DNA from: Methylobacterium tarhaniae
GTDB lineage: Bacteria > Pseudomonadota > Alphaproteobacteria > Rhizobiales > Beijerinckiaceae
Reading direction: 5' to 3'
DNA length: 36,314 nucleotides
NCBI RefSeq assembly: GCF_001043955.1
Contig: NZ_LABZ01000099.1
Span: forward strand, 1-36,314
Position 1 is the stretch's first letter. Each line of letters opens with the position of its first letter. The notes under the pieces were generated by a model. The model did no database searches. It had not been told where the DNA came from and saw only the letters and a list, made by a program, of their open reading frames with translations. This document shows positions 1-9,500 of the stretch, one piece after another. The position numbers were made by a program, and so were the translations under genes.

Positions 1-3000
1 GGCCGGGGCGGAGCGGGCGGCGACGTCTCGGTGACGAACGGGGGCGAGATCCGCACCGCCGGCACCTCCGCTGCCGGGATCGTGGCCCAGAGCGTCGGCG
101 GCGGCGGCGGCACCGGCGGCGAGGTGCAGGGCGCCGCCAAGGGCAAGCTCGACCTGAAGCTCACGCTCGGCGGCTTCGGCGGCGTCGGCAACGGCGGTGG
201 TGCGGTCTCGGTCGAGACCCTGGCGGGTAGCCGGATCGAGACGTCCGGCGACGGCGCGCACGGCATCGTGGCCCGCAGCATCGGCGGCGGCGGCGGCAGC
301 GCCGGCAGCGTTTCGGCCCGCAAGGACTCCACCCCCGACGCCGTGGGAGCAATCTGGGCCCAGATCAAGCAGTCGATCGGCGTCGCCGCCTACGAGGATT
401 GGGCGAAGGACAAGAAGAACAAGGACGACAAGGAAGCCCTCGATCAGTTCCTCAAGGACATCAAGGAAAGCGACACCTACAAGAGCCTCGCCGGCAAGAT
501 CAAGAATTCCGATTTCGGCAAGGCGCTGCAATCCTACAGCAAGAGCGCATCGGACTACCTCAAGGGGCAGAAGGAGGGCAGCGTGAAGCTGCCCGACGTC
601 GCCGCGACCCTGAGCATCGGCGGCGATGGCGGCGCGAGCGGTGTCGGCGGCTCGGTCAAGGTCACCAATGCCGGGACCGTCGTGACGCACGGGATCCTGT
701 CCCACGGGGTCGACGCCCAGAGCGTCGGCGGCGGCGGCGGCCAGGGCGGCCTCGCCTTCGCGGCGGCCGGCAACACGACCAACCTCTCCGGCCTGGTCGG
801 GGGCAAGGGCGGCTCGGGCAATGTCGGCGGCGCGGTCGTGGTCGAGAACAGCGGCACCGTCGTGACGGCGGACGACATGTCCTACGGCCTCTCGGCCCAG
901 AGCGTCGGCGGCGGCGGCGGCCGCGGGGTCGCCGCGACCCTGGCCGGGGGCGCCAAGACCGCTGCCAAGCCCGGCGGCGACGGCAAGGGTGACTCCAAAG
1001 GCGACGGCAAGGACGAGGTGCGCAGCTACACCCTCACCGTCGGCGGCAATGGCGGCTCCGGCGGCGACGGCGGCGACGTCAAGGTCGAGAATACCGGCAG
1101 GATCGCGACCGCCGGGGTCGCCGCCCATGCCATCGTCGCCCAGAGCGTCGGCGGCGGCGGCGGCGCCTTCTCGACCCCGGTCGCGAAGGCGGCTGCGGCG
1201 AGCGGGGGCGACGGCAAGGGTGACGGCAAGGGTGACGGCAAGACGGGGGCCGGAGAGACCTCCGATTCCGCGACCCTGGTGACGGCGCTGATGTCGGCGC
1301 TCGGCATCGAGAAGCTCGCGGAGCCGGAGGCGAGCGGGTCCGCGCCCAACAAGTCCTACGGCGTCACGCTCGGCGGCTCCGGCGGCGCCTCCGGCCAGGG
1401 CGGGGCCGTGACGGTGACGCAGGGCGGCAACGTCACCACGACCGGCTTCGGCGCCCTCGGCCTGTTCGCGCAGAGCATCGGCGGCGGCGGCGGGACCGCG
1501 GATGCCGCGGCGAGCTCCGGCGGGTCCAAGTACACGTTCGGCTTCGGCGGCGCGGGCGGCACCTCCGGCAATGGCGGCGCGGTCACGGCGACCCTGAAGC
1601 AGGGCGCGCGGGTGACGACCTCCGGCGATGTCGCGACGGCGGTGATGCTGCAATCGATCGGCGGCGGCGGCGGCTATGCCGGCGCCCACCAGGTGATGGG
1701 CTACACGGTTCCGTTCCTGTTGCGGGAGGGATCGAGCGGCATGGGCGGCGCGATCACCGCCACCGTGGAGCAGGGCGCCGCGATCCGCACCACCGGCGAG
1801 CAGGCGCATGGCCTCTACGCGCAGAGCCTCGGCGGCGGCGGCGGGCTCGTCGTCGATCTCTCCGGCCTGACCTCGGCGGCGCCGGAGCCGCCGAAGGGCC
1901 GGACCCGCTCGGAGGGCAAGGGCGGGAGCATCGCCATCACGGCGACCGGCGCGATCGAGGCCCTGGGTAAGGATTCCTACGCGATCTTCGCGCAGAGCGG
2001 CGTCCAGCGCAGCGACGGCAGCCTGGATCCCACCCGCCGGCCGGGCGGAGCGATCACCGTCACGGCGAAGGGCCTCGTCACCGGCGGCAGCGGCAGCGGG
2101 GCGGCGATCCGCATCGATGGCGGCGGCGGCAACACGATCACCCTCGACGAGCGGGCGGTGGTCGGCGCGGCCTCGGGCCGGGCGATCGTCGGCTCCTTCG
2201 CCGACGACCGCCTCGTCAACCGGGGCACGGTCCTGGGGGACATCGACCTTCAGGGGAGCAGCGCGCTCAAGAGCGACCGGATCGAGAACGGGGCGAGCGA
2301 CTGGCACGGCGCCATCCTCCGCACGCGCCAGGACGGCATCGTCAATGTCGGGGCGAACGGCCTGGTGCTCAATCAGGCCATCCTCGACATCGGTGGCGTC
2401 GGCACGGTCGCCCGCACCACGATCACCGGCAACTTCCGGCAGCTCGACGGCGGCCGCCTCCTGGTGGACGTCGCCCCGGGCGCGCGGGACGGGGCCCTGC
2501 GCAGCGACCTGCTCGTCGTCAGCGGCACCGCCGCGCTCGGCGGCACGGTCCAGCCGAACGTGATCGGCGGGCTCCTGCCGGGCCAGTACACCTTCCTGAC
2601 GGCGGGGCACCTCGGCGAGACCAGTGCCACGGCCCCCGGCACGGTGATCCAGCCCGGGTCGATCCCGATCAGCTGGGCGATCGTGCAGGCCGGCAACAGC
2701 CTCTCCTTAAGCCCGCAGGCCAACTTCACCGCGCCCCGGAACATGGTCTTGACGGCCGACCAGCGGGCGGTCGCGCAGTCGCTCCAGAGCGACTGGGCGG
2801 TCAGCGCGGCCGGGGCCCAGGGACGGTTCGCCCAGTTCCTGAAGGTCGGCAGCACCGCGAGCTACGCCGACGCCCTCGACGAGATCACACCGGAAGCGAA
2901 CCAGTACGTGCTGACCGACCGCACGCTCGACGCGCGCGCCGGGCTGAAGCGGGCGATGAGCTGCCCGGCCTTCGTCGGCACCGGCACGCTGCTGCGCGAG

Positions 3001-3831
3001 GGCGAATGCGTGTGGGGCCGGATCACCGGGACCCGCACCAGCCTGTTCTCGTCGGCCGACGACAGCGGCTACCGCCAGACCGCCCTGAGCTACCAGGCCG
3101 GTCTCCAGACCGAGTTCAGCCCGGACTGGTTCTTCGGCCTCTCCGGCGCCTATACCCGCGCCGGCCAGAGCGGGTCCGACCGCATCACCGGCAATGTCGG
3201 CGATGCCGGGGACTTCTCGCTGGCGCTCAAGCACCAGGCCGGCCCCTGGCTCCTCGCCGCTTCGGCCAATCTCGGCTATTCCTGGCAGAGCAACGTGCGG
3301 GCGATCGGCATCGGTGGCGATACCTGGCTCGCCCGCAGCAAGTCCGAAGTCCTGACCGCCGGCGGCCGCCTGCGGGGCAGCTACCAGTTCCTGTTCGACG
3401 GCTGGTACGTCAAACCCTATGCCGACCTCGACGTGCTCTACGCGCACAGCCCGGCCTATTCCGAGATCGGGGCGTCGGCCTTCAACCTCGACGTCCGCAG
3501 CCTCGACAAGGCGCTCGTGGCCTTCAGCCCGAATGTCGAGATCGGCGGGCGCATCGATCTCGAGGCCGGCCGCTGGATCCGCCCCTACGCCACGCTCGGG
3601 GTGATGCTGCTGTCGGACAACCGCTTCATCGGATTGGCCAGCTTCCGGGGCGATGGTCCCCAGGCGGCCTTCGTCACGTCGTCCCGGATCCCGGACCGGC
3701 TGGGCGAGGCCGGGGTGGGATTCCAGATCGGGCTCGGCAACGGCATCGAGCTGACCGGCGAGTACCAGGCCAATGTCGGCGACCGCTACCTGTCGCAGAC
3801 CGGCACCGCCCGGATGCAGGTGCGGTTCTGA
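1..3831 (+). CDS. Autotransporter adhesin, glycine-rich passenger and C-terminal beta-barrel (5' incomplete)
   Basis: The frame is open from the first base and already inside a repeat, so the start lies outside the window. The visible 1276 residues contain a passenger with eight copies of a (A/L)(Q/R)S(V/I/L)GGGGG motif (near bases 85, 274, 716, 896, 1138, 1469, 1648 and 1819) and a ninth degenerate one. Each follows a GGxGGxGGxVxVxNxGxIxT stretch, as expected for a parallel beta-helix/adhesin passenger. From about residue 985 to the end is a type Va autotransporter beta-barrel with alternating aromatic strands and the terminal phenylalanine (QVRF) that acts as an outer-membrane assembly signal. 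Role by family: surface-exposed adhesion or biofilm protein. Oddities are a lysine-rich helical insert (bases 349-598) and DGKG tandem repeats (near 970-1010 and 1207-1242), unlike the rest of the passenger. The barrel assignment is firm; the adhesive function is inferred. Confidence 0.88.
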   Translation, partial: GRGGAGGDVSVTNGGEIRTAGTSAAGIVAQSVGGGGGTGGEVQGAAKGKLDLKLTLGGFGGVGNGGGAVSVETLAGSRIETSGDGAHGIVARSIGGGGGSAGSVSARKDSTPDAVGAIWAQIKQSIGVAAYEDWAKDKKNKDDKEALDQFLKDIKESDTYKSLAGKIKNSDFGKALQSYSKSASDYLKGQKEGSVKLPDVAATLSIGGDGGASGVGGSVKVTNAGTVVTHGILSHGVDAQSVGGGGGQGGLAFAAAGNTTNLSGLVGGKGGSGNVGGAVVVENSGTVVTADDMSYGLSAQSVGGGGGRGVAATLAGGAKTAAKPGGDGKGDSKGDGKDEVRSYTLTVGGNGGSGGDGGDVKVENTGRIATAGVAAHAIVAQSVGGGGGAFSTPVAKAAAASGGDGKGDGKGDGKTGAGETSDSATLVTALMSALGIEKLAEPEASGSAPNKSYGVTLGGSGGASGQGGAVTVTQGGNVTTTGFGALGLFAQSIGGGGGTADAAASSGGSKYTFGFGGAGGTSGNGGAVTATLKQGARVTTSGDVATAVMLQSIGGGGGYAGAHQVMGYTVPFLLREGSSGMGGAITATVEQGAAIRTTGEQAHGLYAQSLGGGGGLVVDLSGLTSAAPEPPKGRTRSEGKGGSIAITATGAIEALGKDSYAIFAQSGVQRSDGSLDPTRRPGGAITVTAKGLVTGGSGSGAAIRIDGGGGNTITLDERAVVGAASGRAIVGSFADDRLVNRGTVLGDIDLQGSSALKSDRIENGASDWHGAILRTRQDGIVNVGANGLVLNQAILDIGGVGTVARTTITGNFRQLDGGRLLVDVAPGARDGALRSDLLVVSGTAALGGTVQPNVIGGLLPGQYTFLTAGHLGETSATAPGTVIQPGSIPISWAIVQAGNSLSLSPQANFTAPRNMVLTADQRAVAQSLQSDWAVSAAGAQGRFAQFLKVGSTASYADALDEITPEANQYVLTDRTLDARAGLKRAMSCPAFVGTGTLLREGECVWGRITGTRTSLFSSADDSGYRQTALSYQAGLQTEFSPDWFFGLSGAYTRAGQSGSDRITGNVGDAGDFSLALKHQAGPWLLAASANLGYSWQSNVRAIGIGGDTWLARSKSEVLTAGGRLRGSYQFLFDGWYVKPYADLDVLYAHSPAYSEIGASAFNLDVRSLDKALVAFSPNVEIGGRIDLEAGRWIRPYATLGVMLLSDNRFIGLASFRGDGPQAAFVTSSRIPDRLGEAGVGFQIGLGNGIELTGEYQANVGDRYLSQTGTARMQVRF

Positions 3832-3836
3832 AGGAG

Positions 3837-3858
3837 CGTGGGGGCGATTGCCCCCACG
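3837..3858 (+). terminator. Hairpin after the autotransporter gene
   Basis: A perfect 9-bp GC-rich stem (CGTGGGGGC / GCCCCCACG) with a GATT tetraloop starts five bases after the autotransporter stop codon, between two convergent genes. There is no T tract, so it may end transcription inefficiently or serve as a bidirectional mRNA-end hairpin. Confidence 0.6.
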
Positions 3859-3925
3859 AACCGCCGGTCGGGCGGGCGGGGGGCGGCTCCCGGACCCAGG
3901 AGGGACGAGCGGAGACGATCCGCGG

Positions 3926-4720
3926 TCAGCGCGTGCCCGCCACCACGATGCTGCGCGCCACCCTCAGGGATTCCGGCTTCAGGGCCATCGGTCCGTCGAA
4001 GGGTCTCTCGTGCAGGGCGATCACGCCGAGCGTCGTGACCATGGCGGCGGCGAAGAGGAACAGCGTGACGATCTGGGCAGCGGGCCGCTCCCAGTGCACG
4101 AGGCCGATCGAGACCATCGTCAAGCCGGCCAGCACCAGCAAGGTCAGCCACTTCGTCTCGTCCTGCTCCGACGCGACGAGCGCGAGGCGCTCGCCGCGGG
4201 CCGAGCGCAGCCCCATCACCGCGGCCAGGAGCGCCGATTGCGCGGGCTGGCCGGCTTCCGCGCCGGTCCGCGGGTCGGCCGCCGCCTGGAGGAGGCGGGC
4301 CAGGGCCTCGCCGGCCTGCGGAACGCCGCGGCCGGTCTCGGCCATGGCCGGCCATTCGGCGTCGATCACCGCGTCCAGGTAGCCGGCGAGCGCCTTGCGC
4401 AGGTCGCTCATGTCCGGCGCCGCGGCATGGCTGAGATCGTAGACGGCCAGGGCATGGGCGCGCTCGGCCTGGACCACGCGGGACGCGGCGCGCTGGCGCT
4501 CCCAGGCGTCGTTGGCGACGAACCCGGTCAGCAGCGCGAGCAGCACGGCGAGCACGCCGATATAGGTCGGCGCGATCCCGATGCTGATCCTGCCGATCCA
4601 GGGCCGGGTCCAGGGCAGGTTCGTCACGAGGCTGATGACCGCGCAGACCCCGAAGACGTAGGCCGCCAGCAGGGAGAAGACCAGCCAGACCGGCAGGTCG
4701 AGCCAGAAACCGAGGATCAT
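3926..4720 (-). CDS. DUF4239 (bestrophin-like) inner-membrane protein
   Basis: The 264-residue protein has two hydrophobic segments near the N-terminus (about residues 5-30 and 45-67), a central helical soluble portion of roughly 110 residues rich in Ala, Arg and Glu, and two further membrane segments (about 190-210 and 218-240). This four-helix layout with a soluble middle, the length and the N-terminal WLVFSLLAA-type helix fit the DUF4239 family, sometimes labelled bestrophin-like. The family has no established substrate; an ion-channel role is only suggested by the distant bestrophin relationship. The gene stands alone, convergent with the autotransporter. The ATG at 4718-4720 is the start that places the first membrane helix at the N-terminus. 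No signal for regulation is visible. Confidence 0.72.
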   Translation of the reverse strand: MILGFWLDLPVWLVFSLLAAYVFGVCAVISLVTNLPWTRPWIGRISIGIAPTYIGVLAVLLALLTGFVANDAWERQRAASRVVQAERAHALAVYDLSHAAAPDMSDLRKALAGYLDAVIDAEWPAMAETGRGVPQAGEALARLLQAAADPRTGAEAGQPAQSALLAAVMGLRSARGERLALVASEQDETKWLTLLVLAGLTMVSIGLVHWERPAAQIVTLFLFAAAMVTTLGVIALHERPFDGPMALKPESLRVARSIVVAGTR

Positions 4721-5068
4721 GGGAGCACCCGAGACGCGTTCGTGCCGCGGACGTTAGCCAGCCAAACCCTCCGGATCGGTGAATCGCAGGGTCGGAACCG
4801 CGTCGTGCGCCCCGGAGAGCGCGATCGATGAACCTGACGCCGTCGATCCCGCCGGCATCGGCGTTCAGACAGATGTCCTCGACCGCAGGACGGCGAATGA
4901 GCACGTTTCCCCCGCCGGAGATCCGTCGCAGACCGCGATCGATGCGTCCAGCTGTCTGGTCGTGGCCCACGCCAAGGAGGTCTCACAACCAGACTCCGAT
5001 CGCGATGTGAGGACGTCCTGGTCGATGGTCCGGGGCCGGCGACGCGCGATGGCACGCCGCAGCCGGCT
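4721..5068. other. 348-bp intergenic stretch with an unidentified minus-strand fragment
   Basis: No complete gene is apparent. On the minus strand about 55 codons (roughly 4970 down to 4800) read as ordinary-looking protein (for example RRISGGGNVLIRRPAVEDIC) and run on without a stop or plausible start context, so this may be a scrap of a lost gene. I do not recognise the family. The promoter of the DUF4239 gene must lie here, but no clear -35/-10 pair stands out. Confidence 0.3.
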
Positions 5069-6495
5069 CTACTCGGCCGCCAGGCCCAGGATGGTGCCGA
5101 GCGGCACGACCAGCGAGGCGCCCACGAACACCCCGTCCCGCGCCCGGCGGGCGCTGTAGGGCTCGTAGAACGAGTCGGCGTTGACGAGGTACTGGACCAC
5201 CGGTTCGAACCCGACGCCCTGGCCCAGCTCGAACCGGGCATTGGCCTCGACGACGAGCTTGTCGCGGGGATAGGCCAGCCCGTTCCCGCCCGAGACGCGG
5301 TTGGCCTCGCCCAGGAACGCCGCGAAGGCCGAGTTCAGGCGCTGCCATCCCAGCCGGAACCCGTAGGTGTCGTCGGGGCGATCCCGGTCGGGTCCCGAGA
5401 GCAGCATTCCCGCAAAGCCGTGGAAGCGGACCGGAACCGTCGTGTCGAGGGCAGCCCGGTGCTCGCATAGAGCGTGAGGGCGGTCGGGTTGCGGGCCTGC
5501 GCGTCCGCGCCGCCATCGGCCCGCCACACCGTCCGGCTCGCCGTCAGCACCAGGCCCGACGTCCCCGACCGCCGGAACGCCGCCCCGGCCGGGCCGAGGC
5601 CCTCCGCCAGGCCGGCGATCGCCCGGACGCTGTCGTCGTGATCGGCGGTGTTGACGAAGCCGGTGAGCGAGACCCGGCCGGGAAAGCGGCTGGACGCGTA
5701 ATCCGTCCGGACCCCGAACTCCGTCATGACGGTCGCGCCGGCGATCCGCTCGGTGCCCCATTCGGTGCCGCTGAGCCGGTTGGTGTCCGGATTGACGCTG
5801 AAGATCCCGGCCTGGACATAGGCCGACGGCGTCGGCCTGTAGGCGGCATTGGCGCCCCAGACCCCGTAGAGGCTCGATGTCCAGCCCGCATTGAGGGCGA
5901 GCAGGCTCTGGTAGCAGGTGGCGGTCGTGCCGCAGGGCGGCAGGGCGTAGGTGCGGTCCGGATGCGTGCGGCCGATCTCGACGACCAGGCGGTCGTCGAG
6001 GAGGCGCTGCTGGTAGGTGAGCAGCGACAGGCGCGTCGGGAACGGGTTGTAGGCCGGCTGGTAGCCGGCCACGCTGTCGCCGATGGCGTCGGCCATGTGC
6101 AGGTTGCGCACCAGCCCGAACACGCTCTGCGTGACGCTGATCGTGCCCCCGGCGATGCCGGCGAGCCGCTCCAGGTCGGCGCTCATGCTCAGAACCAGGT
6201 AGCCGGCATGCGCGTGCCGGCCGGGGCGCAGGCCGAGGGTCGGGTTGGCGGAGAAGAAGCTGTAGGCGGTGATGTCGAAGGTCAGGCCCCGCGCGGCCGT
6301 TTCCGTCGCCCAGGCCGCCAGCGGACCGTGGCGCTCCGGGTCCTCTCCGCTCCGGGCGGTCCGCGGAGCGGCAGGATCCTTCGACGCACCGGGCGGATCA
6401 CCCGCAGGCGGGACGATCTGAGCCAGCCCCGGTGCCGGGCCGAGGGCGAGGCAGGCGACGGGCAGCACGGCGCGGAGACGGGCCCGGCCGCGCAT
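5069..6495 (-). CDS. OprB-like carbohydrate porin, one frameshift
   Basis: The start at 6495 gives a good signal peptide (MRGRARLRAVLPVACLALGP, cleavage after GLAQ). The mature part has OprB-family features: an early TFDITAYSFFSANPT-type strand, a GTISVTQSVFG strand, SLLTYQQRLLDDRLVVEIGR, a cysteine pair in PCGTTATCYQ, and a C-terminal region ending in GASLVVPLGTILGLAAE. Expected role: outer-membrane diffusion channel for sugars or other small solutes. The reading frame breaks near 5456-5458. Before it the protein reads LYASTG, after it DTTVPVRFHGFAG. One extra C in that C run would join the frames into STGAALDTTVPVRF and give 475 residues, normal for the family. It is therefore either a recent frameshift or a homopolymer sequencing error. 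A start at 6591 is possible but would put about 32 charged residues before the signal peptide and overlap the preceding gene. Lies 47 bp downstream of the synthetase gene, same strand. Confidence 0.78.
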
Positions 6496-6542
6496 CGCGC
6501 GACCGGGACGGAAGGGAAGGGCGGTCCGGCAGGCCGGTGCCG

Positions 6543-9500
6543 TCACGCCGCCCGTCCCCGCACCATCGGGCGGGCGGGGGCCCCGGCCCATTCGGTGTTA
6601 GCGGGAATCGCCTCGCCCTTCATCACGATGGTGAGCGGTCCGAGCCGGGCGAAGTCTCCGATCCGCGTGTCGTACAGGACCGTCGTCAGCGCGCCGACAC
6701 TCACGCCCCGTCCGAGTTCGATCGATCCGACCTTCATCACCCGGTCCTCGAACAGGTGGGTCTGCAGGTTGGCGGTGGCGTTCACGGCCGCGTGGTCGCC
6801 GATCCGCACGCAGTCGAACTCGGTGAGGTCGGTGCTGTCGAGGAAGACGCCGGTGCCGACCTTGGCCCCGAACAGGCGCAGGCCGGCCGGCAGGAACGGC
6901 GTGCCGCGCAAGGTGTCGAGCAGGACCGCCCCGGCGGTGCCCCAGTAGAGCGTGGTCATCGCCTCGGTGCGCAGGGCCCACCAGGACCACAGGCCGTGGT
7001 TGCCGGGCCGGTACACGCCCATCACCAGCCATTTCAGCGCGAGCACGATGCTGGCCAGGATCAGCGCGCAGCCGGTGGCGGTGGCGACGAGGAGGGCGAG
7101 GAAGACGCCCGTGCTCTGGTGCTCCAGGGCCGGGAACAGCACGTATTCCGCCGCGAAGGTGCCCAGCGTGATGAACATCATCGTGGGCATCGAGGCGCTG
7201 AACAGCTCGAACACGGCCCGCAGCCACCGGCGCCCGGCGGACGGCCGGAAGGTCATGGCGGTGGCGGCGTCGTCGAAACGCTGGCGCAGCGGCAGGCGCA
7301 GCGGCGGGCTGCCGAACCGGATCTCGCCGGGCGTGAGGGCGGCGTCGGCCGGGGGCTTCGACTTGATGCCGATCAGGCAGCCATCCGGGATGTCGGAGCC
7401 GGGCGGCAGCACCGAGTCGTTGCCGAGGAAGACCTTCGACCCGACGCGGACCTTGCGGACCGTCATCCAGCCGCGGCGGATGTCCTCGTCGCCGACCACC
7501 ACCTCGTCGGCGACGAAGCACTGGTCGCCGATCTCGATCGCGTCGAAGCGGCTGGAGAAATTGGTCGCGACCTCGGTGTCGCGGCCGATCCGGGCTCCCA
7601 TCAGCTGGTACCAGCGGCGCATGTAGACGGTGGAGAACAGCGAGCTCAGCGTGTCGAGCATCACGTCGCAGGCGAGACCCACGGTCCATTTGCGCAGGTA
7701 GAGCCCGGAATGGATCGAGTAGGTCCCTTCCTTCACCGGCGGCAGCACGCACCAGCGGATCGCCGTCACCAGGAGCGCGGTGCCGAGCACCAGGAGCATC
7801 GCGGTCGGCCAGGTCAGGACCGGCAGGTACCAGTGGTAGTCGAGGCCGACCAGGGCCTGGATCACGGTGTCGTAGCGGTCGAACAGGTAGAAGGCCGGGA
7901 AGATCGGCAGCAACGCCAGCGCCGGCATCAGCAGGATCATGACGGTGTAGTAGGCGATGCGGAGAGCCTGCACCGCCGGCGCCGGTTCCGGCGCGGGGGC
8001 CGGCCAGGCGCCGGGATCGACCGTGCCGACCGCGCGACCGGGCGCGCCGTCCCAGTGCGTCCACGCGGCCACGCGGGTGCCCGGCAGGATCGCCGTCAGG
8101 TCGGCGAGTTCCGCTCCCTCGCCGATCGTCGCGTCGTGCCCGATGACGCAGGACGTGCCGATGGAGGCCGAGGATCCGATCGCGACCGGGCCGATGACCA
8201 GCTCGTTGCCGACCACCTCGGCATTGGCGATGCGGAGCTTCCCCCCGAGCGTCACGTCGTCGCCCACGGAGACGAGGTCGATCGCCCCGGCCTCGAGCCC
8301 GCTGACGATGCTGCGGCGCCCGATGCGTGCTCCGAGGAGCCGCAGGGTGAAGGCGGCGAGCGGCGTGCCCTGCATCCGATCGAGATGGGTGAGGCTGACG
8401 CATTGCTTGGCGAGCCACCAGCGGAAGAAGTAGGCGCCCCAGAGCGGGTAGCGCCCGGGCACCGTCCGCCACAGCACGGCGCGCTTGGCGAGGATCGCCG
8501 CCGCGGTCACCGCGAAGGTCACCGCCGCGTAGACGCCGAGCAGCATCGACACCTCGGCGGGGCTGATGACCTCGTCGGTGGTGATCAGCTCGTAGGCGAT
8601 GAAGATCGTCAGCCACGGCCCCAGGCGGCCGAGCAGCAGGAACGGCAGGCACGCCGCCTGGGCGAGGCCGCACAGGATCCGCCGCATCCGGGGCGGCGGC
8701 GCGAAGGACAGGTCGGCGGCGGCCGCGCCGCCCGAGGCGGCGGCCCGCTCGTCGAGGCGGGCGGCGATGGCCCGCAGGGAGCGCAGGCCGTAGACGTCCT
8801 CCAGGGTGAGGCTTGCGAGATGCGGGGTCTCGCGCACCGCGGCGAGGAAGCGCGCCGCCAGCAGCGAGTGGCCGCCGAGATCGTTGAAGAAATCGGCCTC
8901 GAAGGCGAGGGTCTGCCCCGGGAAGAGCGGCCGGGCCGCCGCGAGGAGCGCCGCCTCGGTGGCGCTGCCCGGCTCCTCCTGGCTCTCGGTCTCGGATCCG
9001 GCCGCGAGGGGGAGCGCTCGCAGGGCCTTGCGGTCGGTCTTGCCCGAGACGAGCCGCGGCAAGGCGTCGACCGCCTCGAGATGCGCCGGCACCATGTAGG
9101 GCGGCAGCTGCGCCTTGAGCGCTGCGCGCAAGGCCGCCGGGTCGAGGGCAATGCCCGCCTCCGGCACCACGAAGGCGACGAGCCGGTCGATCCCGTGATC
9201 CTGGCGCAGGACCACCGCCGCGCCGGAGACCCCGGGCAGTCCGGACAGCCGCGCCTCGATCTCGCCGAGCTCGATGCGGAAGCCGCGCAGCTTGACCTGG
9301 TCGTCGATGCGGCCGTGGAACAGCAGCCGTCCGTCCGGGTCGATGCTGACGGCGTCGCCCGACCGGTACAGGACCGGATCGCCGCCGTCCGAGCCGAACG
9401 GGTTGGCGATGAACTTCTCGGCCGTGAGGTCGGGCCGGTTGAGATAGCCGGCGGCGATGCCGGGGCCGCCGATCAGCAGCTCGCCTTCCTCGCCCGGGGC

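Noticed and set aside
85..1840. Regularly spaced GGCGGCGGCGGC blocks as a CRISPR-like or regulatory repeat array
   Set aside because: The blocks encode the glycine motif of the autotransporter passenger, the spacing varies widely and the intervening DNA is coding.
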